35,493 nucleotides of DNA from Deltaproteobacteria bacterium (GCA_016938035.1 JAFGVK010000058.1:1-35493), one strand, 5' to 3'; numbered from the stretch's first letter, positions 7,815-16,467 are shown. A program made the numbers and translations. The notes: generated by a model not told the origin, from the letters alone.

Positions 7815-8411
7815 GTGAGGATCGTGTATCAAGACCGCTGGCTCATCGCGGTGGACAAACCCGCGGGGCTCCCGTCGCAGGCGACCAGGGCGGACGAGGC
7901 CGGCGTCTTCGAGCTGCTCAGCGCCACCTTCCCCTACGTCGGCCTGCACCACAGGCTGGACCGAGCCGCCTCCGGGCTGCTGCTGCTCACCCTGGACAGG
8001 GCCGCAAACGCCCCGGTCTCTCGCGCCTTCAAGCGCCGCCAGCTCCACCGCATCTACCTGGCGGCGGTGGACGGGGAGGTGGTCGCAGACCGCTGGGAGC
8101 GCCCCGTGGGAGGCCAGTCCGCGCGCACCGCGGTGGCGGTGATCGGGCGCGAAGAGGGGCGCAGCCTGCTGGAGCTGCGCCTGGACACGGGCCGCACGCA
8201 CCAGATCCGGCAGCACGGGGCGCTGGAGGGCCACCCACTCCTCGGCGACAGGCGCTACGGGGGAGACAGCGCCCGCGCCTGGCCCCGCCTGGCGCTCCAC
8301 GCTTTCCGCCTGGAGGGGCCGCACCCGGTCACTGGCGAGGCGCTGCGCCTGGAGGCTCCGATCCCCGAGGATCTGGCGGATCTCTTCGGTCCCATGAGGG
8401 GGACGCGGTGA
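7815..8411 (+). CDS. RluA-family RNA pseudouridine synthase
   Basis: This 198-aa protein isomerises uridine to pseudouridine in rRNA or tRNA. It has VDKPAGLPSQ (13-22), the catalytic motif HHRLDRAASG with the nucleophile Asp49, and LDTGRTHQIRQH near residue 130. It lacks an S4 domain and is shorter than RluC/RluD (about 300 aa), so the exact target cannot be assigned. The GTG start at 7815 directly follows the recR stop (TGAGTG), showing operon membership. Confidence 0.9.
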   Translation: MRIVYQDRWLIAVDKPAGLPSQATRADEAGVFELLSATFPYVGLHHRLDRAASGLLLLTLDRAANAPVSRAFKRRQLHRIYLAAVDGEVVADRWERPVGGQSARTAVAVIGREEGRSLLELRLDTGRTHQIRQHGALEGHPLLGDRRYGGDSARAWPRLALHAFRLEGPHPVTGEALRLEAPIPEDLADLFGPMRGTR

Positions 8412-8468
8412 AGCAGGTGCAACGAGGTGCGATCGCGGGTACAATGCGTGAACCTCCCGGAGCACCTC

Positions 8469-10067
8469 ATGAAGCGCCTCCTCGCTCTCTCCCTCCTCGC
8501 GGCGTGCAGCGACTACAAGGTCGAAGATCTTGAGCCATCCCCCGGCCAGCTGAACAACCAGCCGGAGCCCTGCATCACGGTGGACCCCGAGACCGTGCAG
8601 TTCACCGATCTCAAGGTGACGGTGGACCCGGTGCAGGTCCAGGACGTGACGGTGAGCAACGCCTGTGAGGGCGACCTGGAGATCTACGGCATCGGGCTCA
8701 GCGAGGACGACGCCCCCTTCCGCCTGGGGAGCATCGGCTCGATCTTCGTCCCCTCGGGCGGGCAGACCTCGTTCTCGGTCACCTTCGACCCGCAGACCGC
8801 GAACGACTGGACCACCCAGGTGCTCCTCGACTCCAACGACCCCAACTGGCCGACCAAGGAGGTGCAGCTGCTGGCCACCGGCATCGCGCCGGTGATCGAG
8901 GTCACGCCCCCGGTGTACGACTTCGGCACCCCCTACATAGGGTGCAGCTACGAGAACGAGTGGAAGGTCCGCAACGTGGGCAACGACACCCTGACCGTGG
9001 ACCACTTCGGCTTCGCGGCGGACTCCGATGACTTCGCCTTCGACCCAGCCCTCGACGTGAACGGCGAGCTGGGCTGGACCCTGGCGCCCCAAGAGGAGGC
9101 GACGGTCTACATCAACTACCAGGGCCTCGACGAATTCGCGGACCAGGCCTACCTGACCGTCAGCTCCTCGGACCCGTTCACCCCGCAGGTGCTTGTGTCC
9201 GCTACCGGCAACGCCCTCTACTACGGGGACACCTCGGACGATTTCGCCCAGTCGCTTCAGTCCTCCACCGACATCATCTTCACGCTGGACCGCTCCGGCT
9301 CGATGGACGACGACAACGCGCTGGTTGTGGCCAACTTCTCGACCTTCGTGAACACCCTCACCACCCTGGACGCCGACTACCACGTCGCGGTGGTGGTGGA
9401 CGACGACGGGTGCGTCCGCGGCGGCAGCAACTACATCGACGCCTCCTTCTCCTCCTCCGACGCGGAGGCGACCTTCTCCACCATGGCCGACATCCTGGGC
9501 AACTACGGCTCCTACACCGAGGCGGGCTACACCCTCGCGGAGCGCGGGCTGCAGGCAGCCAACATCGGCCCAGGCGGGTGCAACGAGGGCATGTACCGCG
9601 ACGAGGCCTTCCTCTCGCTGGTGCACGTCTCGGACGAGGTCGAGCAGAGCTCCCGCACCTACTCCTACTACGTGAGCCTGTTCCAGGCGATGAAGGCCAA
9701 CCCGGACGACGTGGTGATCAACGCCGTCGCGGGCGACTACCCCGGCGGCTGCGGCTCCGCAGACCCTGGCACCGGCTACTACGAGGGCACCGTCGCGACG
9801 GGAGGCCTGTTCCTCTCGCTCTGCACCACCGACTGGGGCACCCACCTCGAGAGCCTCGCGGCCCGGTCGGTGGCCCTGCGGTCCTCGTTCCGCCTGAGCA
9901 GCGCCCCGGTCCCGCAGACCCTGGAGGTCAAGGTCAATGGCACCATCACCACCAGCGGCTGGCGGTACAACGCGGCCACCAACGCGGTGGTCTTCGAGCG
10001 CGACCACATCCCCGCGGGTGGCTCGTCGATCGACGTGGCCTACCACCTGATGCCCCGCTGCGACTGA
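8469..10067 (+). CDS. Surface lipoprotein with HYDIN-like repeats and a VWA domain
   Basis: This protein is 532 aa from ATG 8469, which has GGAG upstream and begins a proper lipoprotein signal peptide MKRLLALSLLAAC (Cys13 lipidation). An in-frame ATG 14 codons earlier would bury the signal. Residues about 30-240 carry two immunoglobulin-like modules of the choice-of-anchor/HYDIN type (QVQDVTVSNACEGDLEIYGI; YDFGTPYIGC). Residues about 265-480 are a von Willebrand A domain with a MIDAS-type DRSGSMDDD motif for divalent metal, followed by a beta-rich C-terminal domain. It is probably an outer-membrane or surface-anchored adhesion or ligand-binding protein; the ligand is unknown. Its stop overlaps the start of the next gene (TGATG). 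Confidence 0.85.
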   Translation: MKRLLALSLLAACSDYKVEDLEPSPGQLNNQPEPCITVDPETVQFTDLKVTVDPVQVQDVTVSNACEGDLEIYGIGLSEDDAPFRLGSIGSIFVPSGGQTSFSVTFDPQTANDWTTQVLLDSNDPNWPTKEVQLLATGIAPVIEVTPPVYDFGTPYIGCSYENEWKVRNVGNDTLTVDHFGFAADSDDFAFDPALDVNGELGWTLAPQEEATVYINYQGLDEFADQAYLTVSSSDPFTPQVLVSATGNALYYGDTSDDFAQSLQSSTDIIFTLDRSGSMDDDNALVVANFSTFVNTLTTLDADYHVAVVVDDDGCVRGGSNYIDASFSSSDAEATFSTMADILGNYGSYTEAGYTLAERGLQAANIGPGGCNEGMYRDEAFLSLVHVSDEVEQSSRTYSYYVSLFQAMKANPDDVVINAVAGDYPGGCGSADPGTGYYEGTVATGGLFLSLCTTDWGTHLESLAARSVALRSSFRLSSAPVPQTLEVKVNGTITTSGWRYNAATNAVVFERDHIPAGGSSIDVAYHLMPRCD

Positions 10068-10906
10068 TGTGGCTCACCCTCGTCGCGCTGTGGGCCTGTA
10101 GCGCCCCTGTCGCGGAACCTGTCGCGAAGGAGACTCAGGCCGTCGGGTCCGCGCCCCAGCCTGTCGCTGCACCTGTCGGGGCCGAGGCTGCTGACGCACC
10201 AGTTCCTGACGCCGTCCCTGTCGCCCTGCCAGACCTGTCGCGTCAGCCCCCAGAGGGCTTCACCGATCTGGCCGCACGGGTCCCCGGCCTCCAGCTCCAG
10301 ATCGCCTACCACACCCCAGACAACTTCACCGGAGCGCCCTTGCCAGGCTATGGCGTGCCCTGCGCGTGGCTGCTGAACGGGCCGGCGGAGGACCTCGCCG
10401 CGGTGCAGGAGGACCTGGCACCTCAGGGCCTGGGACTCCGCGTCTTCGACGCCTACCGGCCCCGGCGAGGCACCCTGGCGATGGTGGCCTGGGCGCAGCG
10501 CACGGGACAGGAGCACCTCCTGAACGGGTACATCGCCCGGGTGTCGCAGCACAACCGCGGCATCGCGATAGACCTGACGCTGGTGGACCTGGCGACAGGG
10601 GAGCCCCTGGACATGGGCACCGAATTCGACGTGCTCGACGAGCGGGCCCACACGCGCAACGCCACCGGCGCGGTGCTGGAGAACCGGCTCAAGCTGGTGG
10701 AGGCGATGGCCGCCCACCGCTGGGAGAACTACCGCCACGAGTGGTGGCACTACACCTGGCAGACCGATCTGAGGCTGCCCCCCCGCGACGTGCCCTGCTC
10801 CTGCTTTGAGCCCGCTGAGGGCGCGTGGAACGAGCCCACCGGGTGGGATCAGCCCGGGTTCCAGATGCCCGCCGCGTGGACCGCCACCGCCTGCCTCGGC
10901 GACTGA
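10067..10906 (+). CDS. VanX-like D-Ala-D-Ala dipeptidase (peptidase M15)
   Basis: This 279-aa exported protein starts with a short hydrophobic signal ending in Cys (MWLTLVALWAC), a marginal lipobox, then a Pro/Val/Ala linker (about 12-55). The catalytic domain has the M15 zinc-ligand motifs SQHNRGIAID (about 160-169; His and Asp ligands) and EWWHY (about 225; Glu base and His ligand), plus RVFDAYRPRR, typical of VanX/DdpX. The family cleaves D-Ala-D-Ala and related peptides from cell-wall turnover. The chromosomal context without vanH/vanA argues for peptidoglycan recycling rather than glycopeptide resistance. Its ATG overlaps the stop of the VWA lipoprotein gene, so the two are coupled and both are envelope proteins. 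Confidence 0.87.
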   Translation: MWLTLVALWACSAPVAEPVAKETQAVGSAPQPVAAPVGAEAADAPVPDAVPVALPDLSRQPPEGFTDLAARVPGLQLQIAYHTPDNFTGAPLPGYGVPCAWLLNGPAEDLAAVQEDLAPQGLGLRVFDAYRPRRGTLAMVAWAQRTGQEHLLNGYIARVSQHNRGIAIDLTLVDLATGEPLDMGTEFDVLDERAHTRNATGAVLENRLKLVEAMAAHRWENYRHEWWHYTWQTDLRLPPRDVPCSCFEPAEGAWNEPTGWDQPGFQMPAAWTATACLGD

Positions 10907-11121
10907 CCTGTGCCTGACCCTGTCGCGCCGGCGAGGGCTGACCACCTGCCGCGATAGGGGCGGACAGGGACCTCGGCCCTTGGCGACAGGCGCCACCGCG
11001 TCAGCCCTGACGCTGGCCGCGCCCCGGCGTGAAGCCGCCGTCAGGCTCTGACGGGAGCTCCTGCCCCTGCCTCCGTCTCCTGCATACGACAGCGGTCGAT
11101 TCAACTGGTGTATTCATCGCT

Positions 11122-11228
11122 ATGGACGACATAGCGATCATCGTGACCGATCGGCTCGGGCTGCGCAGGCCCTTGCAGACCCCGCCATGGCCGTTGAGCG
11201 TCGCGACCGGGTGCCGACACGAACGAAG
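11122..11228 (+). repeat. Repeat module A, copy 1 (107 bp)
   Basis: It begins ATGGACGACATAGCGATCAT and shares GTGACCGATCGGCTCGGGCT with A copy 2. Alignment to the other three A copies is essentially gap-free over 107 bp. It carries a local perfect hairpin (TCGCTATG-GACGA-CATAGCGA) that the other copies do not preserve. Confidence 0.85.
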
Positions 11229-11234
11229 CAGCCT

Positions 11235-11377
11235 TGAGCCTCCCGTAAGAACCCCCTCTGCGCGTGGCATGACCGCAGACGCTGCGGGACAGCGCCGATT
11301 TTCGTCGCTACGCGCCACGGACGAACGAGCATTTTGGGAGAGGCAGCGCAGCGGTGGGACTCTCTTCGAGGGGCTCA
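11235..11377 (+). mobile_element. MITE-like element C, copy 1 (143 bp)
   Basis: It starts TGAGCCTCCCGTAAGA and ends TCTTCGAGGGGCTCA, so the ends are imperfect inverted repeats. The internal block GCCGATTTTCGTCGC ... TTTTGGGAGAGGCAGCGCAG is shared with copies 2 and 3 without gaps. It sits exactly between modules A and B, which are contiguous in repeat copies 2 and 3. No clear 5-bp target duplication is visible at this copy. Confidence 0.8.
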
Positions 11378-11379
11378 CC

Positions 11380-11485
11380 TTATCGGCACGCGCCGAACCC
11401 GCTGCGCCGGGCGCTGGGTCATGGCGAGCCCCGGACAAGCGGGTGGTTCCACGACGTTGTGCGCTCGGACCGGACCTCCTGCCTG
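11380..11485 (+). repeat. Repeat module B, copy 1
   Basis: It runs from TTATCGGCACGCGCC through GGGCGCTGGGTCATGGCGAG, then GGACAAGCGGGTGGTTCCAC and GCGCTCGGACCGGACCTCCT. It aligns over about 105 bp with the B copies at 14898-15000 and 23938-24014, the latter continuing at 23760-23794. Confidence 0.8.
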
Positions 11486-11794
11486 AACGAGGCGACGCCG
11501 ACCGAGGCACCCATCCCGCTGCCGCCCCAGGGGGGAGACCTCGCGAGGTGACGGCCGCGCGGCGAGCCCGATCCCGCATCGCCGCAGCGCCGTGATTCGG
11601 CTGGTTAGTCCGTGTCGCCGACCCCATGATCGCGCCCGCGACTGGCCCGCCGATCGTGCGGCGCTCCGGCGTGCCGGGCGGTCGTGGGGGCGGCGCTCGA
11701 TCATCGCGCCCCGGCCCAGCAGCCGCGCGGGGCCGCAGGCCCTGACGGGGGCAGGTGCGAGGCCAAGCCGAGGGCTGACACGCAGTCCACTCCG

Positions 11795-11962
11795 ACAGGA
11801 TCGCAGGCGAGGTGGGCCGACAGGATCGCAGGATAGGTGGATAGGTGGGCCGGCAGCCTCCAATGCAAAAGCTGACGGTCTCCACTGGCCGGGCTGACGG
11901 TCTTCGATGGGGGGGCGGAGCCAGCTGGGACCGACAGCTTTTTCTGGTCGGGCTGACGGTCT
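11795..11962 (+). repeat. Cluster of short direct repeats
   Basis: CGACAGGATCGCAGG occurs twice between about 11795 and 11835, GATAGGTG is tandemly doubled just after, and GCTGACGGTCT occurs at about 11871, 11893 and 11952. No CRISPR-like regular spacing is present. Confidence 0.5.
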
Positions 11963-12214
11963 GGAGCGGGAAGGACGCGCCCCGTCCTTGCCAACCGACA
12001 GCCCGTTGGCTCCCGACTCAGCGCCGGGAGCGACAGGGCGGCGCGGCCACCCCGCTCCGCAGAGGGGCTGGCGCTGCGGACCCCTCGGCCCGCGACCGAG
12101 GGGCCACCGACAGGGGTCGACCGCTGGGACCCGATGCGCGCCAGAGGGGTAGCGCGTCGAGCGACCAGCGGTCCGATGCCTCGCGGATCGCCCCCGCGTC
12201 AGCGCCCACACCGC

Positions 12215-14608
12215 CTACCGCGGGACCAACACCCTGGCGCTCATCGCCGGCACCCACACCGACAGCCTGTCGCCGTCCGCGTGGAGCGCCTCGTCCGTCA
12301 GCAGGTCCTCCCAGGTGCCCCCGGCCGGAAGCCCTGCCCACGACAGCCCGTTCTCCAGGGTGCGCCCCTCGCTGGTGCGGTTCACGATCACCAGCGCCTC
12401 GCCCTCGGCGCTGGAGCGCACCCAGCCCCACACCCCGTCCTCCTCCCACCAGGTGCGGGTGTCGCCTGACGCGAGCCAGGGGTATTCCTGACGCGCCTGC
12501 CCCAGGCGGGCCACGTGCTCATGGACCATCGCCTCCCACCCCGACAGCTCCCCGTCGAAGCGCATCAGCTGCCGGTTGTCCGGATCATTGTGCCCGGGAA
12601 GCCCGACCTCGTCCCCGTAGTAGATCAGCGGCAGCCCGTCGTGAGCCAGCAGCCAGGTCCAGGCCAGCATCAGCCGGCGGTAGGGGACCTCGGACGAGGG
12701 GCTGACTGCCGGGCTCAGCAGCGCCCCATCCGCGCACATCCCCCAGGCCCCCAGCTCGGCAACGGTCACGAAGCGCTCCACGTCGTGGTTCCCCAGGAAC
12801 ACCGACATCGTCGCCCCACCGTAGGCTGCCTCCGAGGCGAGGCGCGCCGCCTCTAGATCGCGCAGGCTGGACGAGTCGTCGGCGAACGCGGACCGCAGCG
12901 TGAAGTAGAGGGGGAAGTCGAACTGCGCGTCGAGGCGGTCGTCTCCGATGAACGAGGCGATCAGCCCCCTGTCCCCGTCGAAGGTCTCGCCCACCGTGTA
13001 GAAGTCCTCGTCACCTCCCGCCGGACGATGCTCGATCTGCTCCGCGATGCGATGCTGAAGGTTCCGGTACACGGGGTGCGGCATGTGCTTCACCGCGTCC
13101 ACCCGGAAGCCGTCCACGTCCCAGCGCTTCGCCTGGGCCACCGCCGCGTCCAGGCGGTGCTCCAGCACCTCCGGCTGGGTGTAGTCCAGGTCGGGGAGGA
13201 AGCTATCGAACCAGCAGGTCTGGGGGATGCGGTCCCAATTGCCGTCGTTGTCGCAGATCTGCTGGGGGTTGAACCAGTCGGGGTGCTCGCTCCACAGGGG
13301 GTGCTCGCTGTGGACGTGGTTGCCCACCCAGTCCACCAGCACCCGCATCCCCCGGGCGTGGGCCTCGTCGATCAGCTCGGCGAGCACGGCCTCATCACCG
13401 AAGTGCTCCTCCAGCGCCACGTCGCTCACCGGCCAGTAGCCGTGGTAGCCCGAGAAGGTTGCCCCGCACTTCGACCCCCAAGCGCCGGACGGGTTGTCGA
13501 GCGGCGCGGTCAGCCAGAGGGCGGTGACCCCCAGCGCGTCCAGGTCGTCGAGGCGGTCGATCACCCCCCGCAGGTCGCCCCCCTGGTAGTCGGTGGTGGG
13601 GTGGGTGGTGCCCTCCGAGGCATCTCGGGCGGTGTCGCCGTCCTCGAAGCGGTCCACGAAGGCGTAGTAGAGCAGCCCCTCGTCCCAGCGGCGGCCGTCG
13701 GTCCAGAACGGGAGGTAGAGCGGCTCCGCCTGGCGCCCGCCGGCGTCACTGGCCTCCAGCCTGACCGTGTGCCGGCCCACCGAGAGGTCCGTCAGGCTGA
13801 TCCGGAGCGGCGCCTCGCCGGTCCACCCGTCGGGGGCGCTGAGGGGCTGCCCGTCGAGGGTGAGCCGCACCGCGCCGATGGCGTCGCCGGCGCTCCCTGC
13901 CTGCCAGCTCACAGCAAGCTCCACCGCGTCCGCCTCGCGCATCACGTCGACCTCGTCCATCGACAGCACCGGCAGGGCGCAGTCCCGCACCACCAGCAGC
14001 GAATTGCACCCGCCCCCGCCGGGGGTGCAGTGGTCCCAGGCGCTCTGGTCGTAGCCAGGATCGCACTGGAGCTGCGCCTCGCCCGGGTTGCAGGTCCAGC
14101 TCTCGCTGGCCCCGTGGTGCTCGACGATCTTGTAGGGATAGGCGCCGGGCCCCAGGGGGAGCGCGACCTCCCACCTGCCGCCCCCCACCGCCTCCATGGC
14201 GAGGGGCCCCCAGTCCGAGAAGGAACCCGCGACCGAGACCGCGTCAGGCCCCCCCTGCTCCTGGTAGGCGATCACGGTCTCGCAGGGCCCGTGCAGCGCG
14301 CCCACGCCCAGGTCAAAGCGCAGGGTGTCGCCCTCCCCGCAGCGGGTGGGGTCCGCGGTGACCTCGATGTAGTCGGTGCCCGTCCAGCCCGCCTCTGGGA
14401 TCGCGTACAGCTCTCCAGACTGCACCCCCACCGTGAGGTGCTCCCCGGCGGTGGCGGCGAAGCTCAGCTCCCGCTCGTGCTCAGACGCCACCAAGCTGTC
14501 GAGCGAGACGGTCCACACCTGGTCGCGGTCCGTCCAGGGGTTCTCCGGCGCGACCAGAGTCACGTCCTCCGGGGTGCAGCAGGCGAAGAGGGCGGTGAGC
14601 AGGAGCAT
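12215..14608 (-). CDS. Exported GH13 alpha-amylase-family lipoprotein
   Basis: This protein is 797 aa from ATG 14608, preferred over GTG 14614 because GAGG lies 5 nt upstream. It starts with a short signal (MLLLTALFACC) likely lipidated on the first Cys. Residues about 112-165 form a CBM48/E-set-like starch-binding module (VSVAGSFSDWGPL). The GH13 barrel follows from about 305 with DWVGNH (426-431), GFRVDAVKH (500-508, nucleophile Asp504), GETF (acid/base Glu541) and FLGNHD (Asp609), so all three catalytic carboxylates are present. It should hydrolyse alpha-1,4-glucans outside the inner membrane; substrate specificity is not decided. Many Cys in the first 215 residues suggest disulfides. A repeat-rich gap lies on each side and it has no co-oriented sugar-transport neighbours. 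Confidence 0.92.
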   Translation of the reverse strand: MLLLTALFACCTPEDVTLVAPENPWTDRDQVWTVSLDSLVASEHERELSFAATAGEHLTVGVQSGELYAIPEAGWTGTDYIEVTADPTRCGEGDTLRFDLGVGALHGPCETVIAYQEQGGPDAVSVAGSFSDWGPLAMEAVGGGRWEVALPLGPGAYPYKIVEHHGASESWTCNPGEAQLQCDPGYDQSAWDHCTPGGGGCNSLLVVRDCALPVLSMDEVDVMREADAVELAVSWQAGSAGDAIGAVRLTLDGQPLSAPDGWTGEAPLRISLTDLSVGRHTVRLEASDAGGRQAEPLYLPFWTDGRRWDEGLLYYAFVDRFEDGDTARDASEGTTHPTTDYQGGDLRGVIDRLDDLDALGVTALWLTAPLDNPSGAWGSKCGATFSGYHGYWPVSDVALEEHFGDEAVLAELIDEAHARGMRVLVDWVGNHVHSEHPLWSEHPDWFNPQQICDNDGNWDRIPQTCWFDSFLPDLDYTQPEVLEHRLDAAVAQAKRWDVDGFRVDAVKHMPHPVYRNLQHRIAEQIEHRPAGGDEDFYTVGETFDGDRGLIASFIGDDRLDAQFDFPLYFTLRSAFADDSSSLRDLEAARLASEAAYGGATMSVFLGNHDVERFVTVAELGAWGMCADGALLSPAVSPSSEVPYRRLMLAWTWLLAHDGLPLIYYGDEVGLPGHNDPDNRQLMRFDGELSGWEAMVHEHVARLGQARQEYPWLASGDTRTWWEEDGVWGWVRSSAEGEALVIVNRTSEGRTLENGLSWAGLPAGGTWEDLLTDEALHADGDRLSVWVPAMSARVLVPR

Positions 14609-14784
14609 GGGCACCTCGGGTGTGGCTGTCCCCTAACGCGCCCGCGCGCCGATCAGCCACAGCGCAAGCGCCTCGGTGGCGTGGGTCAGGGGCCGCCCCT
14701 ACGGCGAGGAAGGAGGGCGCAGCCTCCCATCCGGCGCGCCTGACGGGTGACGCCCCAGGGGCGCGGGCCCGCGCGGCGTCCTCT

Positions 14785-14891
14785 ATGGACGACATCGCGA
14801 TCATCGTGACCGATCGGCTCGGGCTCAGCACGCCCTTGCATCCCCCGCCACGGCCGTGGAGCGTCGCGGCCGGGTGCTGACACGAACAAAC
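14785..14891 (+). repeat. Repeat module A, copy 2 (107 bp)
   Basis: It starts ATGGACGACATCGCGATCAT and ends GACACGAACAAAC, and aligns with A copies 1, 3 and 4. It contains the 12-bp palindrome CCACGGCCGTGG near its right end and is followed after 6 bp by module B. Confidence 0.85.
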
Positions 14892-14897
14892 CGGACT

Positions 14898-15000
14898 TAT
14901 CGGCGCGTGCCTCGCTCTCCACGGCGGGCGCTGGGGCATGGCGAGCCTCGGACAAGCCGGTGGTTCCACGACTCTGTGCGCTCGGACCGACCCTCCTGAC
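14898..15000 (+). repeat. Repeat module B, copy 2 (uninterrupted)
   Basis: It starts TTATCGGCGCGTGCC and ends GCGCTCGGACCGACCCTCCT. The stretch CCACGACTCTGTGCGCTCGG is intact here, whereas in copy 3 element C is inserted at this point. Confidence 0.8.
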
Positions 15001-15535
15001 AGCGGAGCGGCACGGGTCCGCTGGACCAGACCATGGATCGCACCCGTAGCGCGTGCCCTCCACCACCCCCCTCGCGTCCAGCGACTCCCCGAAGCCGATG
15101 TCGTCAGTGTCCTCCAGCCGAGGCAGGCCGCCGCGGTACCGCGTCTCGTAGTCCTCTCCGTCCGCGAGAAGGAACCACCACTCCTCCCCCAAGCCGTCCG
15201 CGACGTCTCTCGCTGCCGTGACGCCCATCCAGCGCCTCTCCTCCGTGAGCAGCCCGAAGTCCGCCGCCACAAAGCCTGAGCCACTCGTAAGAACCCCCTC
15301 TGCGAGTGGCAAGGCCGTCGACACCACGGATGAACGCCGATTTTCGTCGCAACGCGCTACGGACGAACCAGCGTTTTGGGAGAGGCAACGCAGCGGTGGG
15401 GCTTTCTACGAGGGGCTCAAAGCCTGAGCCTCCCGTACCAACCGTCTCGTGCCGCTCGAATTTCGGACGAACGCCAAAGACAGCACAGCGAACGCCAGGT
15501 TCAATCGTCGGTCGGGACGCAATGCGAGAGCGTCA
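15001..15535 (-). pseudogene. Gene remnant interrupted by element C
   Basis: Minus-strand 15276-15001 reads about 92 codons of coding-quality sequence (GFVAADFGLLTEERRWMGVT, AARDVADGLGEEWWFLLADG, then TRYGCDPWSGPADPC) with very GC-rich third positions, unlike the surrounding gap. Its 5' side abuts element C. If C and one 5-bp duplication are removed, the frame continues upstream (FERHETVGTGGSGFVAADFG) to an in-frame TGA at 15535-15533. Its 3' side runs into module B. It has no credible start or end of its own. I do not recognise the family. The best reading is a decayed fragment of an exported or Cys-containing protein invaded by the repeats. Confidence 0.5.
15277..15419 (+). mobile_element. 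MITE-like element C, copy 2 (143 bp) with 5-bp target duplication
   Basis: The ends are TGAGCCACTCGTA and TACGAGGGGCTCA, a 13-bp terminal inverted repeat with one mismatch that extends imperfectly for about 35 bp. It is flanked by the direct repeat AAGCC (15272-15276 and 15420-15424). The right flank continues TGAGCCTCCCGTA, itself like a C terminus. There is no transposase gene inside, so movement would need one supplied in trans. Confidence 0.8.
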
Positions 15536-16014
15536 AGCCTCCGCCGCCCCGCATCACCTCCAGCGAGCCCTCCGTGTTCCAGCGGACGAGGCCCGCCCGA
15601 CCGATGCGTGTCAACATCGTTCTCGCTCGGTTCGGAGTCTTCTCTAGCTCGGTGCGCCCTCCCGCTGACCTGCGCTCCAGAGCCGTCCGTGACCTTCTTC
15701 TCCCGCCGTCGGACGCCCCCTGCGGGGGCTCCAAGAAGCTCCACGACCGCTCTTCCGCTCCGGTCCGTTGCATCATGTGAGGAGAGCGTCGCGGCCCCCC
15801 CTGATGGGGAAGCCTCCCTGAGGGGTGTCATGCGGCGGCCGCCGTCTCGCCACCGACCGCTACAGCACCGCAGGCGTCCACGCTCCAAGGGCGTCGCCGC
15901 TCTCCAGCCGGCGCTCCAGGGGCGCGGGGGGGCGCGGAGGCGACCGCGGGCGCTGCCCCTCAGCCAGCGATCCCCACCGAGGGCCGGAGCCCACAGCGCG
16001 GGGGTGGGGACCGC

Positions 16015-16461
16015 TTAGACCTCTAGGTCCCGACACGCGGGGCAGAGCCCCTCGAAGCGCAGCGTCATCGAGCGAACATCCCAGCCAGCCCGCTCGCCGG
16101 CGATCATCGCGCCCTGCTCGAGGATCTCGCGGGCCTTGGCGGACACCGGCACGTCCACCACCGCCCCGCAGGCCGCGCACACCATGTGGTGGTGCTGATC
16201 GAGGCAGGCGTCGAAGCGGAACAACCCCACCGAGTCCACGAAGCGGCGGATCGCCTGCAGCTCCACCAGCTTGGCGAGGTTCTGATGCAGGGTGGCCACC
16301 CCTGGCGCCTCGTCCTGCGTCCGAATGGCGTCGATCAGCTCAGCGGCGCTGGGGTGATCCTTCCGCCCCAGCAGCTCCTGGAGCAGGCGCACCCGGGCGT
16401 CGGTGGGTCGGATCCCCATCCGCTCGAGTCGCGCTCGCGCTGCTGAATTCATGGCGTTCAT
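16015..16461 (-). CDS. Fur-family metal-responsive repressor
   Basis: This 148-aa protein (145 aa if ATG 16452 is used) has an N-terminal winged helix (RMGIRPTDARVRLLQELL; HPSAAELIDAI) and a C-terminal dimerisation domain. The metal motif is DQHHHMVCAACG (His90-92, Cys95, Cys98), with a second CPAC (Cys140, Cys143) completing a structural Cys4 zinc site as in Fur/PerR/Zur. The recognition helix reads VATLHQNLAKL where the family usually has ATVYRNLxxL, so its DNA target may be unusual. Which metal or peroxide it senses cannot be read from the sequence. A predicted promoter ends at its start codon and an inverted repeat lies just upstream, suggesting autoregulation. Confidence 0.88.
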   Translation of the reverse strand: MNAMNSAARARLERMGIRPTDARVRLLQELLGRKDHPSAAELIDAIRTQDEAPGVATLHQNLAKLVELQAIRRFVDSVGLFRFDACLDQHHHMVCAACGAVVDVPVSAKAREILEQGAMIAGERAGWDVRSMTLRFEGLCPACRDLEV

Positions 16462-16467
16462 GAGCCC

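Larger units (their letters stand above)
10907..12214. other. Convergent intergenic region with repeat modules
   Basis: This 1.3-kb gap lies between two converging genes. Reading frames in it are Arg/Pro/Gly-rich shadows with no recognisable domain. It contains repeat modules A, C and B (11122-11485), a cluster of short direct repeats (11795-11962), and many CCTGTCG/CGACAG words. I see no RNA gene. Confidence 0.6.
14609..16014. other. Intergenic region with repeats and a gene remnant
   Basis: This 1.4-kb gap has repeat modules A and B (14785-15000), a coding-like remnant on the minus strand (15001-15535) and MITE-like element C (15277-15419). From 15536 to 16014 I see only Arg/Pro-rich shadow frames and a GCCCCC-TGC-GGGGGC hairpin at 15715-15729 without a T tract. 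Confidence 0.6.

Noticed and set aside
7791-10046. A 751-codon minus-strand frame opposite the pseudouridine synthase and VWA genes
   Set aside because: It is a mirror of real plus-strand genes with strong motifs; its His/Val/Gly/Arg-rich composition is a codon-shadow artefact.
11001-12211. Long minus-strand frames (278 and 294 codons) in the convergent gap
   Set aside because: They are Arg/Pro/Gly-rich, cross repeat modules A, B and C, contain no domain, and overlap other equally long frames, as expected by chance at this GC content.
13028-14743. A 571-codon plus-strand frame opposite the amylase gene
   Set aside because: The amylase on the other strand has all four GH13 motifs; this frame has none and a shadow-like composition.
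15277-15419. Conserved open frame across element C (RRFSSQRATDEPAFWERQRS)
   Set aside because: The frame is open in all three copies, but the substitutions fall at all codon positions and start and stop codons are not shared, so terminal-repeat DNA is the better explanation.
15715-15729. GCCCCC-TGC-GGGGGC hairpin as a terminator
   Set aside because: No T tract on either strand and no gene end nearby.
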